64,000 nt of DNA, taken from positions 303,896 to 367,895 of the forward strand of contig NMRB01000088.1 in the NCBI GenBank assembly GCA_002633025.1. The letters run 5' to 3'. The stretch's first letter is position 1. Each line of letters starts with the position of its first letter. The notes below the pieces were generated by a model that saw only the letters and a program-made list of their open reading frames with translations, did not search any database and was not told the DNA's origin. A program made the position numbers and the translations under genes. Below, piece after piece: positions 1 through 10,789 of this stretch. The DNA comes from Notospermus geniculatus. Lineage: Eukaryota > Nemertea > Pilidiophora > Heteronemertea > Lineidae.

Positions 1-519
1 CATCTTCGTCGTACATGTATTTTTTCACAAAGCTGTGTGTACATTGGCAACATTTTCCCAACATTTGAACAACATACACGTACATGTACTTGAGCAACCT
101 TTTGACCCACTTTACACAACATGTTGGAAAACTCTTTGCCCCTGTACAAATTAAGACAGAATTTGTCCAACATCATGCTGTTGTAATCCGAATGTATGAG
201 AATGGGGATCCTGGCTACGATAGAGGGCAGCACACCGAAACCAGGTCCCATGCAAATGGACGCCTTTTGTGTGTGAAATTGATCAGGACCGGGATGTCAG
301 TTTCATTTCAATAGTTTTAACCACTAGTGACACCTATTGATGCAGTGAGCTAGGGTCCCCATTGCTGCCAGGGTGTAGGTTTAAAACTACATGCTTGGAG
401 GGAGTAAAGTGACCTGAATCTCAGGATGATCACACCAGTCAGGCTATTCCCCAGTCAATGCATAAATTACTAAGTTATACACCTAAAAACCGACGTTTTC
501 CTTCTGTTTTGTCTCCTAG

Positions 520-731
520 CTATAGTGAACTATTTAGTATGTTCCCATGTCTGGTCAACTGCAAGTGGGAGAGTACCTCCCTTTGGCGTACCGGTACATG
601 AAGTAGATCGTGTATTCTTCTACTCATTGCAACGGAGTTACAGATTTCATAGCCATCAAAGTGTTAACCAAGTTCTGAACGTCTTAAGCACACTCGGTAA
701 ACTAATAATGACAACTGTGATTCCCTCATGA
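520..731 (+). CDS. candidate terminal exon, unknown protein
   Basis: A textbook 3' splice site (pyrimidine-rich tract from about 493, ending CTCCTAG at 519) is followed by a frame that stays open for about 70 codons to a TGA at 729-731. The exon would start in phase 1, with two bases completing a codon. The product has a GVPVHEVDRVFFYSLQ stretch and a leucine/valine-rich end (NQVLNVLSTLGKLIMTT), reading like ordinary globular protein. No known domain is recognised. No upstream partner exon is inside the window and no AATAAA was seen close downstream, so it could also be an internal exon or chance. Evidence is the acceptor plus open frame only. Confidence 0.35.
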
Positions 732-987
732 TCTATATCACCATGAAGGTGCAACTTGCAAATTCAATAGGGAATCTGAGGTTTCTATGTTTCCCCAGGG
801 AGCAGTTTGAGCTGTCGGCATAACCATGATCATGAATAATATAATCACGATAAACCAAGATGATCACCATTTCGATGCACCTATGGTTGGAGGAGTGGTT
901 CAAGGGCAAAAGAACGTCTGTCATGAATTCATGGTAATCTTGGAAATGTCCGCACTAATATATCGTGTTTCACCTCTAAAGAACTGG

Positions 988-1111
988 GCCGACCGCACAG
1001 AAAGTCCGATAGTGCTATTGGCGCCTATCGACAGTTAGTTATAACGCATTTTCCCATAACTAGACCGCCGATAGGCACCGAAAGCACTATCGGACTTTCT
1101 GTGCGGTCGGC
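988..1111. mobile_element. 124-bp foldback MITE
   Basis: The ends are a long near-perfect inverted repeat starting GCCGACCGCACAGAAAG, with arms of about 45 bp around a short AT-rich centre. It has no coding capacity. Only one copy was found in the window. Confidence 0.75.
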
Positions 1112-1121
1112 ACCGGTCATT

Positions 1122-1322
1122 AAAAGGGGCTGTTCGTTTTCGTCACTTAAGGAATCTGAGTTGTGATCCTTGGTAAAGCGGAAAAAGCTATGTACTTAAC
1201 GGCACGGATTATTTGTTGTGCTGTACAGAATTACCGCTGCAGTTTGCAGCTTCATAGCTTTCTCCATTTTCTCAAGGATCACAACTCAGATTCCTCAATT
1301 GGCGAAACCGAACAGCCCCTTT
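1122..1322. mobile_element. MITE, AAAAGGGGCTGTTC family, copy 1
   Basis: Terminal inverted repeat beginning AAAAGGGGCTGTTCG, with an internal GAATCTGAGTTGTGATCC block repeated in inverted form near the right end. A second copy lies at 50181-50382 with the same layout. It abuts the previous MITE with a gap of about 10 bp. Confidence 0.75.
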
Positions 1323-1361
1323 CCAGTATGCAGCCCACTCCATATTGTTGGTAACGATGTT

Positions 1362-1490
1362 CAGAGCGGACCAGGGCCCATGTTCCCGAAGCCTTCGTTA
1401 GGTTAACGATGTCGTTAAAACTGGTAAAATGCATAGCGTAACGACATCGTTAACCTAACGATTGCTTCGGGAACATGAGCCCTGCTCTGG
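1362..1490. mobile_element. 129-bp foldback MITE
   Basis: Inverted arms read inward CAGAGC...ATGTTCCCGAAGC and contain CGTTAGGTTAACGATGTCG, itself partly palindromic. It directly abuts the next foldback at 1489. Confidence 0.7.
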
Positions 1491-1613
1491 AGTTTTCGCC
1501 AAGCCCCCGAACGCCAACGCGAACGTCTATCCTTTTGTTCGGCGCTCTCTTCGTGGCATCGAACAATGGGTTTGGCGTTCGCGTTGGCGTTTCGGGGGTT
1601 TGCGAAAACTCCC
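1489..1613. mobile_element. foldback MITE family A, copy 1
   Basis: Terminal repeat GGAGTTTTCGCCAAGCCCC / GGGGTTTGCGAAAACTCC around a conserved centre (TCCTTTTGTTCGG...CTCTTCGTGGCATCGAAC). Further copies: 14757-14886, 14896-15016 (reversed centre), 15020-15147 and 22273-22411. Confidence 0.8.
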
Positions 1614-1697
1614 TATTGTCTGAGTACACCCGAACAATAGATAAATGTAGTCGTTGGCCTTACCAGACAGTTGCGAAAACTCACTATTGTTCATTTG

Positions 1698-1770
1698 TGG
1701 ACAACCTATTGTTCACTATCAGCCTGACAAAGGATTTGCGTACCCTTCAAGTTACGGGGCTTTGTGAAGA
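1698..1770 (+). repeat. dispersed repeat, copy 1 of 2
   Basis: The stretch ACCTATTGTTCACTATCAGC through GGGGCTTTGTGAA recurs at 5251-5330 in the same orientation with small indels. Its type is unknown. Confidence 0.6.
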
Positions 1771-1870
1771 AGGTCACAGGTTCTGACTGTTTGAATAGAA
1801 AATGTGACGACCACCGATGATTGGTTAACTTTATTCCAATACAAAAGCCGTAAGCGTCCGTACACCACCC

Positions 1871-2136
1871 AATATTAGGGAGGTTTAGAAATCAAACGAT
1901 AAACGTAAACTTTACGATAACGTATTTTTCATACCCGGTACCACACATTTAAACCAGATTTGATATTGCATTTTCGGTACAAAAATAACGTTGTCGTTAA
2001 CGTTTACGTTTATCGTTTGATTTCTAAACCTCCCTATTGTTGCACAATATGGGTCATGTGCTTCTGGCATAATGATAGAAGAAAGGTTGGCAATAATATT
2101 GCCCATTTTGACCCTCGTATTGTGAAATAATATTGA
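1871..2136. mobile_element. MITE family C, interrupted by family B element
   Basis: The intact sister copy at 7241-7360 begins TCAATATTATTGCACAATAT. Here the same end reads CAATATT, then the family B element, then ATTGTTGCACAATAT. Removing the insert and one ATT restores the family C terminus. The right end is GTGAAATAATATTGA at 2122-2136. Confidence 0.75.
1877..2035. mobile_element. MITE family B, copy 1 (nested)
   Basis: 159-bp element with inverted ends AGGGAGGTTTAGAAATCAAA / TTTGATTTCTAAACCTCCCT, flanked by ATT on both sides inside a family C terminus. Other copies: 2531-2683, 39804-39957 and a fragment at 16298-16341. It has no ORF of its own; ends plus a 3-bp duplication are the only classification evidence. 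Confidence 0.85.
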
Positions 2137-2450
2137 TCACATATGATTTTTTGCCAGCATATCCCATGACCGGTTCCTTACATGGTATCTAGTATTTATC
2201 TGAGTGTCATGTAGCCGTCAAGCTTGTTAAATTTAGAAAATTTCACTAATATTGAACCTGACAATAAAGAGCTTACATAACCAGGGGCAAAAACATGTAT
2301 AGCTTCATTAGCGCCAATCTTGATCAAATTGACATCTTGTCACGCAATGTGTCAATTAAATTTCTGAATACAGGCGCCATGGGCAGGATTTCTTATGAGA
2401 TGTAAGTACACCTAGCATGTGCCCAATTAGATTAACTGAGAGAAACTAAC

Positions 2451-2722
2451 CACGAACTTCCGGGAAAAAATCCATATGGGCAAAATCTTCAGGAAATGCA
2501 TGAGTGTAGCAGCCACCAGGCTTTGACAATAGGGAGGTTAAGAAATCAAACGATAAAATAAACGTTAACGACAACGTTATTTTTGTACCGAAAATAGGAT
2601 ATAAAATCTGGTGAATGTGTAGTATGAAAAATAACGTTGTCCTAAAGTTTACGTCTATCGTTTGATTTCTTAACCTCACTACTAATTTCGTCAGTAACGT
2701 TCTCTGAAGTCCATGCATTCCA
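2451..2722 (-). CDS. candidate exon carrying an in-frame MITE
   Basis: On the minus strand an acceptor (GCGATTAGCTCAG) precedes the exon at 2722, and a GTTAGT donor follows 2451. The frame is open throughout. A family B MITE (2531-2683) sits inside, flanked by AAT. MITE plus one AAT is 156 bp, exactly 52 codons, and reads without a stop. Taking it out gives a continuous frame, GMHGLQRTLLTKL joined to SKPGGCYTHAFPEDF and then AHMDFFPEVR. The exon starts in phase 2, matching the end phase of exon 8044-8267 upstream, and ends in phase 1. The protein family is not recognised. The acceptor tract is only moderate and the donor GTTAGT is non-ideal. Confidence 0.5.
2531..2683. mobile_element. MITE family B, copy 2, inside an exon
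   Basis: Same inverted ends as copy 1 (AGGGAGGTTAAGAAATC...GATTTCTTAACCTCACT), with AAT at 2528-2530 and at 2684-2686. It lies within the open frame of candidate exon 2451-2722. Confidence 0.8.
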
Positions 2723-3026
2723 CTGAGCTAATCGCAATGCGAGCAGGTACATGTACAAGTATTACATTTTTTCTTTGTTAAATCATCTACAAGTAGGGGC
2801 CTAAGTGTCTGATACGAAGTTTCACTGCAGTGCATTGCCGCCCGCTGTGAATCACGCAGGATGCCAGACTGACCACTTCAGTAGGAGTCCCGCACGATCG
2901 TCATGATCGAACAGCGGGCTGGGCAAATGAAATCGTGATGAAATCACAGCAGTTAGCAGTTTCACTGAATGTAGCCATCTACTTCAAGAGCAATTTTGAT
3001 GGTCATCACCACCAACCATTAATCTG

Positions 3027-3287
3027 TCACCACTGACAATGCATGGGCGTATTGAGGACGTCCATTCCTAGGACTTTCTCAGTCCGCTGATACACGCCAG
3101 CCACAGCAGCCGACATTGTATTGAGGACTTCCATTCCTAGGACTTTCTCTGCTGATACACGCCAGTCACACAACTGAATGTGATGACCCAGATTTGAATG
3201 GTGGCAAGCTACAGCCATGACAGCACAAGGCAATACAAGGAATTCGCAGACGTCTTTGATCCCCTCAATCAAACCATCGCCTTTCAA
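3027..3287 (-). CDS. open frame with in-frame 69-bp tandem duplication
   Basis: An 86-codon minus-strand frame (MKGDGLIEGIKDVCEF...) whose C-terminal part contains two copies of a 23-residue unit (EKVLGMEVLNT / EKVLGMDVLNT, 69 bp apart). The duplication keeps the frame. A second frame (3284-3622, ending GRNYSPSLDN) overlaps its start. No convincing splice sites or homology are seen, so this may be non-coding DNA with a short duplication. Confidence 0.2.
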   Translation of the reverse strand: MKGDGLIEGIKDVCEFLVLPCAVMAVACHHSNLGHHIQLCDWRVSAEKVLGMEVLNTMSAAVAGVYQRTEKVLGMDVLNTPMHCQW

Positions 3288-3620
3288 TTATCCAACGAAG
3301 GGCTATAATTACGGCCCTTGTTTCTGATCCCATGGATGGTTATTAATGAGCCAGAGACAATTTGCAGTCGTTTTATCAGCCAATATCCTTCATTAGGGAC
3401 CCTGTCGACTGCCATCGTCCCCCGGGGTCGGCTATGATTTGTCACATAGTATGTTGGTCTCACACAGAGAAGGAGATATTGGAGATGATGATATTTGTTT
3501 TCCCTCCTAAAGTGATACGAGAGCTGCCCTAGCCGTCGGTTCGTATTTTTGTTCAAATACACGTCCGAGTTGAGAAAGCTTGTTAGCAACAGTTTAAAAG
3601 ACAATGAAAAAAGTGTTGTC

Positions 3621-3920
3621 ACAGTCCATCATCAATCAGATTATTTCACGTGGAATTATGCCATTTTCACCTGATTTTCGTAACCTCGGGTTCGTAAAAA
3701 ACACGAATCGACGGCTAGGATCGCTCTCACGAACGAAGGACTTTAATGGGCTTATATCATGAGTGAAACCACAGTCCATCATCAGTCAGATTATTTCACA
3801 TGGAATTATGCCACTTTCACGCGAGTTACTTAACTCGTGTTCGAAAAAAAACCACCAATCGACTGCGAGGCTAGCTCTAACGAACGTAAGACATTAGTGG
3901 GCTTATGAGTGAAATCAGTT
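3621..3920 (+). repeat. two diverged ~150-bp tandem copies
   Basis: Both units run from CACAGTCCATCATCA through GATTATTTCACRTGGAATTA to GGGCTTATRTGAGTGAAA; second unit from about 3772. Point differences and small indels only. Confidence 0.75.
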
Positions 3921-4186
3921 GTATCGATGAGTGTCATAACATCATCAAAAATCAATGCACGTAAAAGAACGAATAACTTTTGTACTTTTTGAAAAAAATA
4001 GGAAACATTCTTTTGACTTTGACATCAAACTGGTCTTTAAATTGACAACTCAAGTCCATGGCCTACAATGACAACGCTTTCAGTCATCCATAATTTTGGG
4101 TAAATTCTGTGAAGAACTACACCCAACAGTAGCCTACTCCCTCAGGGACTGAAGACAATGACCAAAACAAGAGCAGTTATCGAAAG

Positions 4187-4413
4187 GAACCGTCCCCTCA
4201 TAGAGACCAACCCTCACAAAAAAATTCAGGTTGATCGGTCAAAGCATTCTGAAGTTAATCGACGGAAACCGATTTCACGCTGACCACCATAGCCGCCATC
4301 TTGGATGGGCGGCGGAGCTGGTCATCGAAAGGAACCGTCCCCTCATAGAGACCAACCCTTACCAAAAAATTCAGGTTGATCGGTCAAAGCGTTCTCAAGC
4401 TAATTGACGGAAA
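4187..4413 (+). repeat. two copies of a ~90-bp unit around a YY1-like site
   Basis: AAGGAACCGTCCCCTCATAG through TTGATCGGTCAAAGC to GACGGAAACC occurs at about 4187-4271 and 4328-4413. Between them (minus strand, about 4289-4304) is CAAGATGGCGGCT, which matches the AANATGGCG core of YY1-type sites. An alternating GACACCGAC run follows at 4427-4460. Confidence 0.65.
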
Positions 4414-4964
4414 CCAAATGTTAACGGACACCGACACCGACGACGACACCGACGCACGCGCCACGACATAATGGGCATAACAAAACTGTAAGAAGACGGG
4501 AGACCTAGTCAGAAGTTAAAGGAGTGGTAAAAGCCAGCAGAAATTGACATCCACGAGATTCCCTGCAGGCAGATCTGAAATGAACATTTAAACTGATCTT
4601 TTCTTCGTTCAATCAGACGACAAATTGTCTCTAATCATTCAAATTATCGAGATAATAACTGGTTCTGACATCTATCTTGTGGCGCAAGAACTGACAAAAA
4701 ATTGCAACATGCTGCAAGAAAGGAGGATCTCGCAAGTTGCTGTCATGCCATCTGCACCAACGTAACTGAACTAACTCTCATCCACATCTGTGAACAACAA
4801 CAGGTTTCAGTCAGTTTCCATGGATAAAACGTGTTGTTATGTAGAATGAAGAGAGCAGAAAGAGTATGCTTTTTGGCCAATGCATGCAGCACAGTCCTGG
4901 CAACGACCCTTGATAGCCCACTTGCTTAGCAAGCGGCAGGTCCCTGGCCATGTGGGATTAATCA

Positions 4965-5208
4965 TCATGGCTTTTCAGTCCGTCGCAGGGAACAGAAAGC
5001 CGTGGTGCCTTGTGCGTGGTACCTTTGCAAGAGCACGTAAAAAGCCCCATCCAAGTGAGGAACATGAGTAGATTGAGCGGCTTCTTCCGTACTTTCCAGG
5101 GCCCGAAATGCTATGGCTTGGGGCCTGATGGAAAAATGTACACAATACAATCCTTCGCCAACGCTAGCCAGAGTCACCCAATCACCAGGGACCTTATTAA
5201 CGAAGCTC
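4965..5208 (-). CDS. possible exon, strand ambiguous
   Basis: This GC-richer patch is open in several frames. The minus frame runs about 80 codons (AGC TTC GTT AAT AAG ... to a TGA at 4965), with segments such as DWVTLASVGEGLYCVHFSIR and FYVLLQRYHAQGTTAFCSL. The plus strand offers two alternatives: 4880-5071 (VPGHVGLIIMAFQSVAGNRK) and 5101-5231 (GPKCYGLGPDGKMYTIQSF) after a CTTTCCAG acceptor-like site. Sequence alone does not decide between them, and no family is recognised. Confidence 0.25.
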
Positions 5209-5250
5209 TTGTAACATTACGGAGTGCGTAAACTATTGTCCTTTTGCGGG

Positions 5251-5330
5251 GAAACCTATTGTTCACTATCAGCCTGAAAGGATTTGCGTAGCGTACCCAT
5301 AAAGTTACTGGGGCTTTGTGAATAGGTCCC
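5251..5330 (+). repeat. dispersed repeat, copy 2 of 2
   Basis: Matches 1698-1770: CCTATTGTTCACTATCAGCC ... GGGGCTTTGTGAA, with a short GTAGC duplication absent from the other copy. Confidence 0.6.
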
Positions 5331-5339
5331 TGGACGAGG

Positions 5340-6090
5340 TGCAGGTCAAAATCTTTGAAGTGATTTTTTTCGAAATTCCGATTCGGGACCTATAATGACT
5401 TCAATGTAAATGTAAGCCTTTATCGACCATACATGTACATGAATAAAAAAATGAAAGATTTGGCCATTTATGTACGACGGGCATATAAGGTCCACCCACT
5501 TAGTCATGACTATCGACAGAACTCCGAACTTTGAAACACCACCACTTACTCACAGACTTCGCATTTACAGCGGATTAACACAACTCCCCGAAATTTGGGT
5601 TAACATTCTTAATTTGGCAGGCCAAAGAAGCTTCTAAAAAACTCTTACACTTCCCAAGGACTCAATCCCCCATACTTTTTCTGCATCCCATCCCACTTTG
5701 CCAAGTATTGTTCAAAAGAATATAAATGTCCCAGTAGATACCTCATCCATCCTTTTATTTTTTTTTTGAGTAAATGCTTCTGCCCAACGGGGCATTATCT
5801 TGTTTACGTCGCGAAAAAAAACCCAATTGTTTTATGTATGTACAGGCAACAACTACTTCACTCGTTCAAGCCGACAAGATGAGTTACTGCTTAATGTATA
5901 TACAGTGTGTCCCGAAATCCTTAGGATAATTGGATCATTGGGGTTTCTTATATACATGCAAGTTGCCTGGTGTCCGAAATGTGGGTCACAGGCCATTGAT
6001 CGAACTTCACCTGACGATGTCAGTACTACACAAACACACATTCATCAAAGTTTTTGAGATGCTTTGTTATGGTTCGTCAAAAAGGTAATG
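5340..6090. other. no gene recognised
   Basis: AT-rich unique sequence. It contains a T-run (5757-5768), a CAGTGTGTCCCGAAATCCTT stretch (5904-5923) that may be an old transposon end, and no convincing exon. Confidence 0.5.
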
Positions 6091-6275
6091 GGGTGTTCCA
6101 GTTGGTCACATGATGACTTATAGAGCAGAGGTGACACCTATAGAGGCTCATTGTTCGAGAGATGCGGTTCACCAAGCACGGCCAATCACACCTGGAATCG
6201 TCATGAATAATATGTAGCATCTGTGAACTAGAGGTTCAAACCCACGCATATTCTCGCGTGGTCGGCTTCACACAG
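6091..6275 (+). repeat. dispersed ~185-bp repeat, copy 1
   Basis: The reverse complement occurs at 22048-22231: TTGGTCACATGATGACTTA...ATGAGCCTCTATAGGTG-type blocks, then CACGCATATTCTCGCGTGGT. It contains GGTTCAAACCC, a perfect B-box match, but no A box at tRNA spacing. A derived SINE is possible, not shown. Confidence 0.65.
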
Positions 6276-6344
6276 GATAGGATTGCCCCATTGGAACCCT
6301 AAATGGTTTTACGCAATACTAGTACATGTATTTTACAATAATCA

Positions 6345-6490
6345 CCAGTGTAATAGTAAAGAATGTCCTCCAGTAAAATGTGTCTGCTTGAATTGTTCAA
6401 TGACGGATTGAGGTGCATGGCTATGGAGAAACCAATTGCCAACTAGGATCTTTTGTTCGCAGGACAGTTTTTCCTTGGAACATTCTTTCG
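6345..6490 (+). repeat. diverged repeat, pairs with 7035-7170
   Basis: Shared blocks in both: GTAAYAGTAAAGAATGTCC, TGTTCMATGACGGAT, GCATGGCWATRGAGA, TCTTGTTCSMAGGACAG. About 680 bp apart, same orientation. Confidence 0.55.
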
Positions 6491-7240
6491 AACATCTGTT
6501 ACCAATTTCGCCTGGTCAAAATCAGGAACGTATTCTGAAGCGATCCTTCTGACCTACATGTAGTATATCGGTGAATTAATAACCATAGTGCACCAGTCCA
6601 GTGTAATCAATGGAGGTCTAACAATAGGTCGTCACTAACTCCACATTAATCCCCTAATCCCAAATAGAAAACAGTAATCTTTCATGATCGATCCCAATTT
6701 AATCACCCATATAATCGAACCGATCAGTCATGTCTGGCCTTTTCAAAACTGATAATCTCTGGGTGTGAGAATGATTTTGCCACTAAAGGTGACCTTGACA
6801 GCAAATATCATGTGGTAAATAACACACTGAACATTGTACTGCTGTTATTTCTTCACTACAGGTTTCACTACAGGTTTTCAGTCAGAATCTTCGGTGGTTT
6901 CGTTCAAAATTTCCTTTGGTTGCTCATAAGAATCAAAGTGTGCCACAACTCCAATGGCAAGAGGGTCCAAGGTTCGATTCCTACATTGAGTGAAAGACTC
7001 TCTGAACGAAGACGCCATTGACGGTAGTTAGGGCAGATGTAACAGTAAAGAATGTCCCCTGCTAAAAGAGTCCACTTTTATTGTTCCATGACGGATGCAT
7101 GGCAATAGAGATTACAATGTAACAATAGGACCTCTTGTTCCAAGGACAGGAGTGATTCTTTCCTTTGACACCGGCCACCAAGTTGTGTGGAGGAGAGGGT
7201 AGCCTATTGCTTTGCTGATCTAAAAGCCGCCCATACATGT

Positions 7241-7360
7241 TCAATATTATTGCACAATATGAGGACCAAAATGGGCGATATTATTGCCAATCTTTCTTCC
7301 ACCCATCATGCCAGAAGTACATACCCCTATTTTGGGCCCCATATTGTGCAATAATATTGA
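7241..7360. mobile_element. MITE family C, intact copy
   Basis: 120 bp with inverted ends TCAATATTATTGCACAATAT / ATATTGTGCAATAATATTGA. A degraded, interrupted copy is at 1871-2136. Confidence 0.8.
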
Positions 7361-8043
7361 TCCTGTATGGCCGGCTTTAGACTTCAGCTTGGCTGCATGC
7401 TCCCTTTATTTTTGGGAAGAACATGTTGGATTTGTCACAAAAACTTATGCCTCCTCATTGAAACACCCACAAAGAACACAACCTTCAGTATCAAAATGGT
7501 CATCTACCGTTCAATCTTATCAGGAAACCAAAAAGCACTGTGAACTCCCAACAGTGTCATTGACCTCTCATTTCTTTCAATCATTGTTAACCGGCAAAAC
7601 GATCTAAAGAGACATCGCTTTCTACTGACTCACCATCAGCTGAGTTACATGCCTTTTCCCTTGTCTCATTGGATGATGAACTCAGGCAGTGAACACTAGG
7701 GTCAATGTCAAATGTTTTGCAATTGGTTACTTTGGTAAGCACAAGAAGAGAAGAAAGGGGATTCAAAGATACAATGCAGGTTTCTTACAATCATGTTATT
7801 CGTCAGACTTGATTCACGAGTCAAATGGACATTTTATAGACCGAGGAAAGACCACAACTTGGACGAACCATTTGCTGCAGCACCTTTCTTGTTTTCGACG
7901 TTATCTGAAACATTTTTAGTGGGCCTATATTTTGGGATCTGCAAGACGAAATTGGGGCCCAGGTTGGGGTATTCATGTAATACGATACTAAAAAAACTGT
8001 GGCCGAAGGTGGGAATATGTCTGCCTTTCAAGTGATGACTTAC

Positions 8044-8267
8044 CTTTTCTGAACATATATCTGTCTAAGAGCCGAATGAGCCTCATTACATATCCACACA
8101 CTGCCCCCATCCTGGTCCTCTTGCCCCGCCGATGACGGTGATGGTGCTTGTGATATGACCGGTTCTTCCCGGCAGCCCTCTCGTTTACCGGGCCACTGCC
8201 GGGGCACGATGATACATGTAGAGTAGCCAGGATGATCAGTTAAAATGTTCCTTTGAGAGAGGAAAGT
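8044..8267 (-). CDS. candidate internal exon, unknown protein
   Basis: Strongly bounded. The minus-strand acceptor is a long T tract (TTTTGTTTTTTTTGGAAG) ending at 8268, and the donor is a perfect AAAAG|GTAAGT with the intron starting at 8043. The 224-nt exon is open in phase 0 and ends in phase 2. Residues include TFLSQRNILTDHPGYSTCII, VPRQWPGKREG, a Ser/Pro/Gln linker (SQAPSPSSAGQEDQDGG) and SVWICNEAHSALRQIYVQK. The ordered segments flank a low-complexity linker, as in a multidomain protein. I do not recognise the family. Exon 2451-2722 downstream begins in the compatible phase, so the two may be consecutive. Confidence 0.55.
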
Positions 8268-8289
8268 CTTCCAAAAAAAACAAAAGGAT

Positions 8290-9220
8290 AAAACTGCTCC
8301 AATGCACACTGATGGATGTAGTTGTCACTTTTTCCCATGTCAGTCGGTTTCATCCAAGTGTAACTGCTGCAACGTTTAACTTGCAGGAACAGTAAGAACG
8401 ATTAGAAATCGTACTTTTTCCAGCAAACAGGTACCAGAGATCCAACTTTAATGGAGAACAGGTCAACTGCTGTCTATTTATCCGTGATGACCACAACTAG
8501 AAATTGATGCTCGTAATGACGTTACCATGTAATGCACTTCATACATACATGTACATGTATATCCTACATGGGGTAAATGTCAACTTCAATGTATATTCCG
8601 GGAAGTAAGTTTAGTAAAATGCAATCCCAGCGAGGAAATACATGTATTATCGGATTTCATAAATATTTTTTTTTCAGCAGAATAGCCACAGGATGCACAG
8701 TGTTGATAAACTTGTTAATATAAATCAGTGAAATAGATTCCTGCAGAAAAAGTTGAATCAATTGGTAACCAAATTCCACAAAATTCTTTCCACACAAAAT
8801 ATTCGTCTTCCAAAGTTAAGCACCAAAGGATTACGTGTAATACTGCTATCAATCACATATGTCATGATCATATCTATTGAGTTCATATCACTTCGAGAAC
8901 GGCGGAGCAATTCAAACGAAGTATTTTAAATCCGATGGCATTTCTGTATACTTGCTCTAAGGATTTTTTACCACTAGGCATTGTGCTCTAAGCCTTTTTA
9001 CGGTTCGAACAGTATGGATTTTCTAGTCTCAAGTACCGTCATTAATAATTGTTAAGTAGAAATAGAATAGAAACCAAGTTATTTTAATCGCTGATCAAAG
9101 TTCATCCATCATAATAAACAAAATGTGCTGCTAGCATCACAACCGGATCGGCATGAAGTCACGAGAGACGCAAAAGAAATTTTGAACTTTACGAACTCAA
9201 AAAAGTAATCCAATTTGAAA
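8290..9220. other. no gene recognised
   Basis: AT-rich sequence with an alternating ACATACATGTACATGTATA run (8541-8560) and poly-T patches. No exon signals convinced me. Confidence 0.5.
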
Positions 9221-9225
9221 CGGTT

Positions 9226-9436
9226 GTAGTATCCTGTATTACATCATAACCACTGTCTTACTATCCAGTTTGGTTGATCCAAAATAAAACGACGGTCTCC
9301 TTTATTACACCGTTCCAGTGTGCTGTATTACATCACAACCACTGTCTCACTATCCAGTTTGGTTGATCCAAAATGAAACGACGGTCTCCTGCATTACGTC
9401 ATAGCACTGTCTCACTATCCAGTTTTGTTGATTCAA
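9226..9436 (+). repeat. ~85-bp tandem repeat, 2.5 copies
   Basis: The unit includes TGTATTACATCAYAACCACT, CTATCCAGTTTGGTTGATCC and ACGACGGTCTCCT. Two full copies and a partial third. Confidence 0.8.
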
Positions 9437-10088
9437 TTTGGTGCACAAAGCCTTTTCATGAGTTCAATATAAATTACCACCCTTGTCGCTACGATTTATC
9501 CAGGTTGTTCGAATCCAGTTGCCAATGAATATGATTTGCTACAAGTTGAATTTGACCGTTTTTCTGACATGAATACCTTGTGGACTTAACGGCTTAAACA
9601 GACATCAAGAAACATAAGAAATTGAATATGATGAAGTCAACTTGGCCGTCCAAATAAATGATGTCTAGCTGTATCTCAATTTTATAATGAACAACACCAA
9701 CTCAATGTGTCCCCAATCACTCGATCAGGAAACATTGTGTTTGATCTTGTCCATATGTCTGCATTATCAACCTTTATAGATGCAAGTCAGAAACATCTGT
9801 TCGCTTTTTTTTCACCTGCTGTGTTATAGGCCTGCTTTTTCTAACAAAGACATGTAAAACCATCAGAACAATAGATTTTCTAATCACCCAGGAAGTCTGG
9901 AGCCTTATTAAGTACTCAAAAAACGAATGCATCAATAGGAAATATGTTGTAAACAAAACACTGAACTGTGCTGTGAAAATATCAATAGGCCTACATCACA
10001 AAGGAATCAAACATAAAGGTCCACCTTACAAATTTAGCATTGATGGTCAAATTTAGCAATGATGGTCTGTTCTTCCTTTCCTGAAACC

Positions 10089-10442
10089 AGCAGCACACCA
10101 GGCGATATCGCAAGCGATCTACTCGCCGTCGATCTTCTCGCCATCCACCGCCGACTAGGCGATTTCGGTTTTGGTATTGTTTGATATTGGGCGATGATCG
10201 CTGGCGAGAACATTCCACGCATTGCTGTCCAGCGCACACCTGGCGTCAACAGCCGACATTGCTCTTGGCAGCAGATCGCTTGCGATATCACCTGGGCCCA
10301 GTTGCACAAAGAATCTTAAGTCTAAGAAAAAACTTAAGTCTGAAATGAAGCCATCTGATTTGCTGAAACCTGGTCACATGATGACTTAAGTCAAACTTTA
10401 GACTTAAGATTCTTTGTGAAACTGGGCCCTGGTGTGCTACTC
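10089..10442. mobile_element. foldback element, right arm split by a second MITE
   Basis: The left arm CAGCAGCACACCAGGCGATA with CGCAAGCGATCT pairs with AGATCGCTTGCGATATCACCTG. The arm then resumes after the nested MITE as TGGTGTGCTACTCG. GGCGAT/ATCGCC motifs recur in the centre. Confidence 0.75.
10295..10428. mobile_element. MITE, GGCCC family, nested copy
   Basis: Ends GGCCCAGTTGCACAAAGAAT / ATTCTTTGTGAAACTGGGCC, flanked by CTG at 10292-10294 and 10429-10431. Removing the insert plus one CTG rejoins the host arm CACCTGGTGTG. Confidence 0.85.
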
Positions 10443-10789
10443 GCTTAAGGTCATGTACATGTAAATGAAACCCGGTTAAAAACCGTAATGTATACATGTA
10501 ATGTTGTTCAATGCAAAATTTACAGGACATTGAGTCTTTACATGTATGTACGCATGACATAAATTGCTAGTTGTCCAGCCCCTGTAAAAGGCCTTGTTGA
10601 ATAAACAAAGGACATTGAAAATATTTTGCTATTTTGTCCACAAATCGTTTTCCTAAGTCATAAATCACAAAAGCGTATGCTGTGGAATAGCTGCACTTGA
10701 AAGTAGTGGCGTCGTGTCCCTCTCACCAGAATCGATGCGAACAAAAACACGTTACAGTGGTCTGTCCTTCACAACACCTGAAAGCTGCC

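Noticed and set aside
2380-2410. plus-strand micro-exon between CAG and GTAAGT
   Set aside because: Only about 30 nt, on the opposite strand to a better supported exon, with no partner.
6225-6275. tRNA-like B box GGTTCAAACCC
   Set aside because: No A box at the right distance; the sequence belongs to a dispersed repeat also found at 22048-22231.
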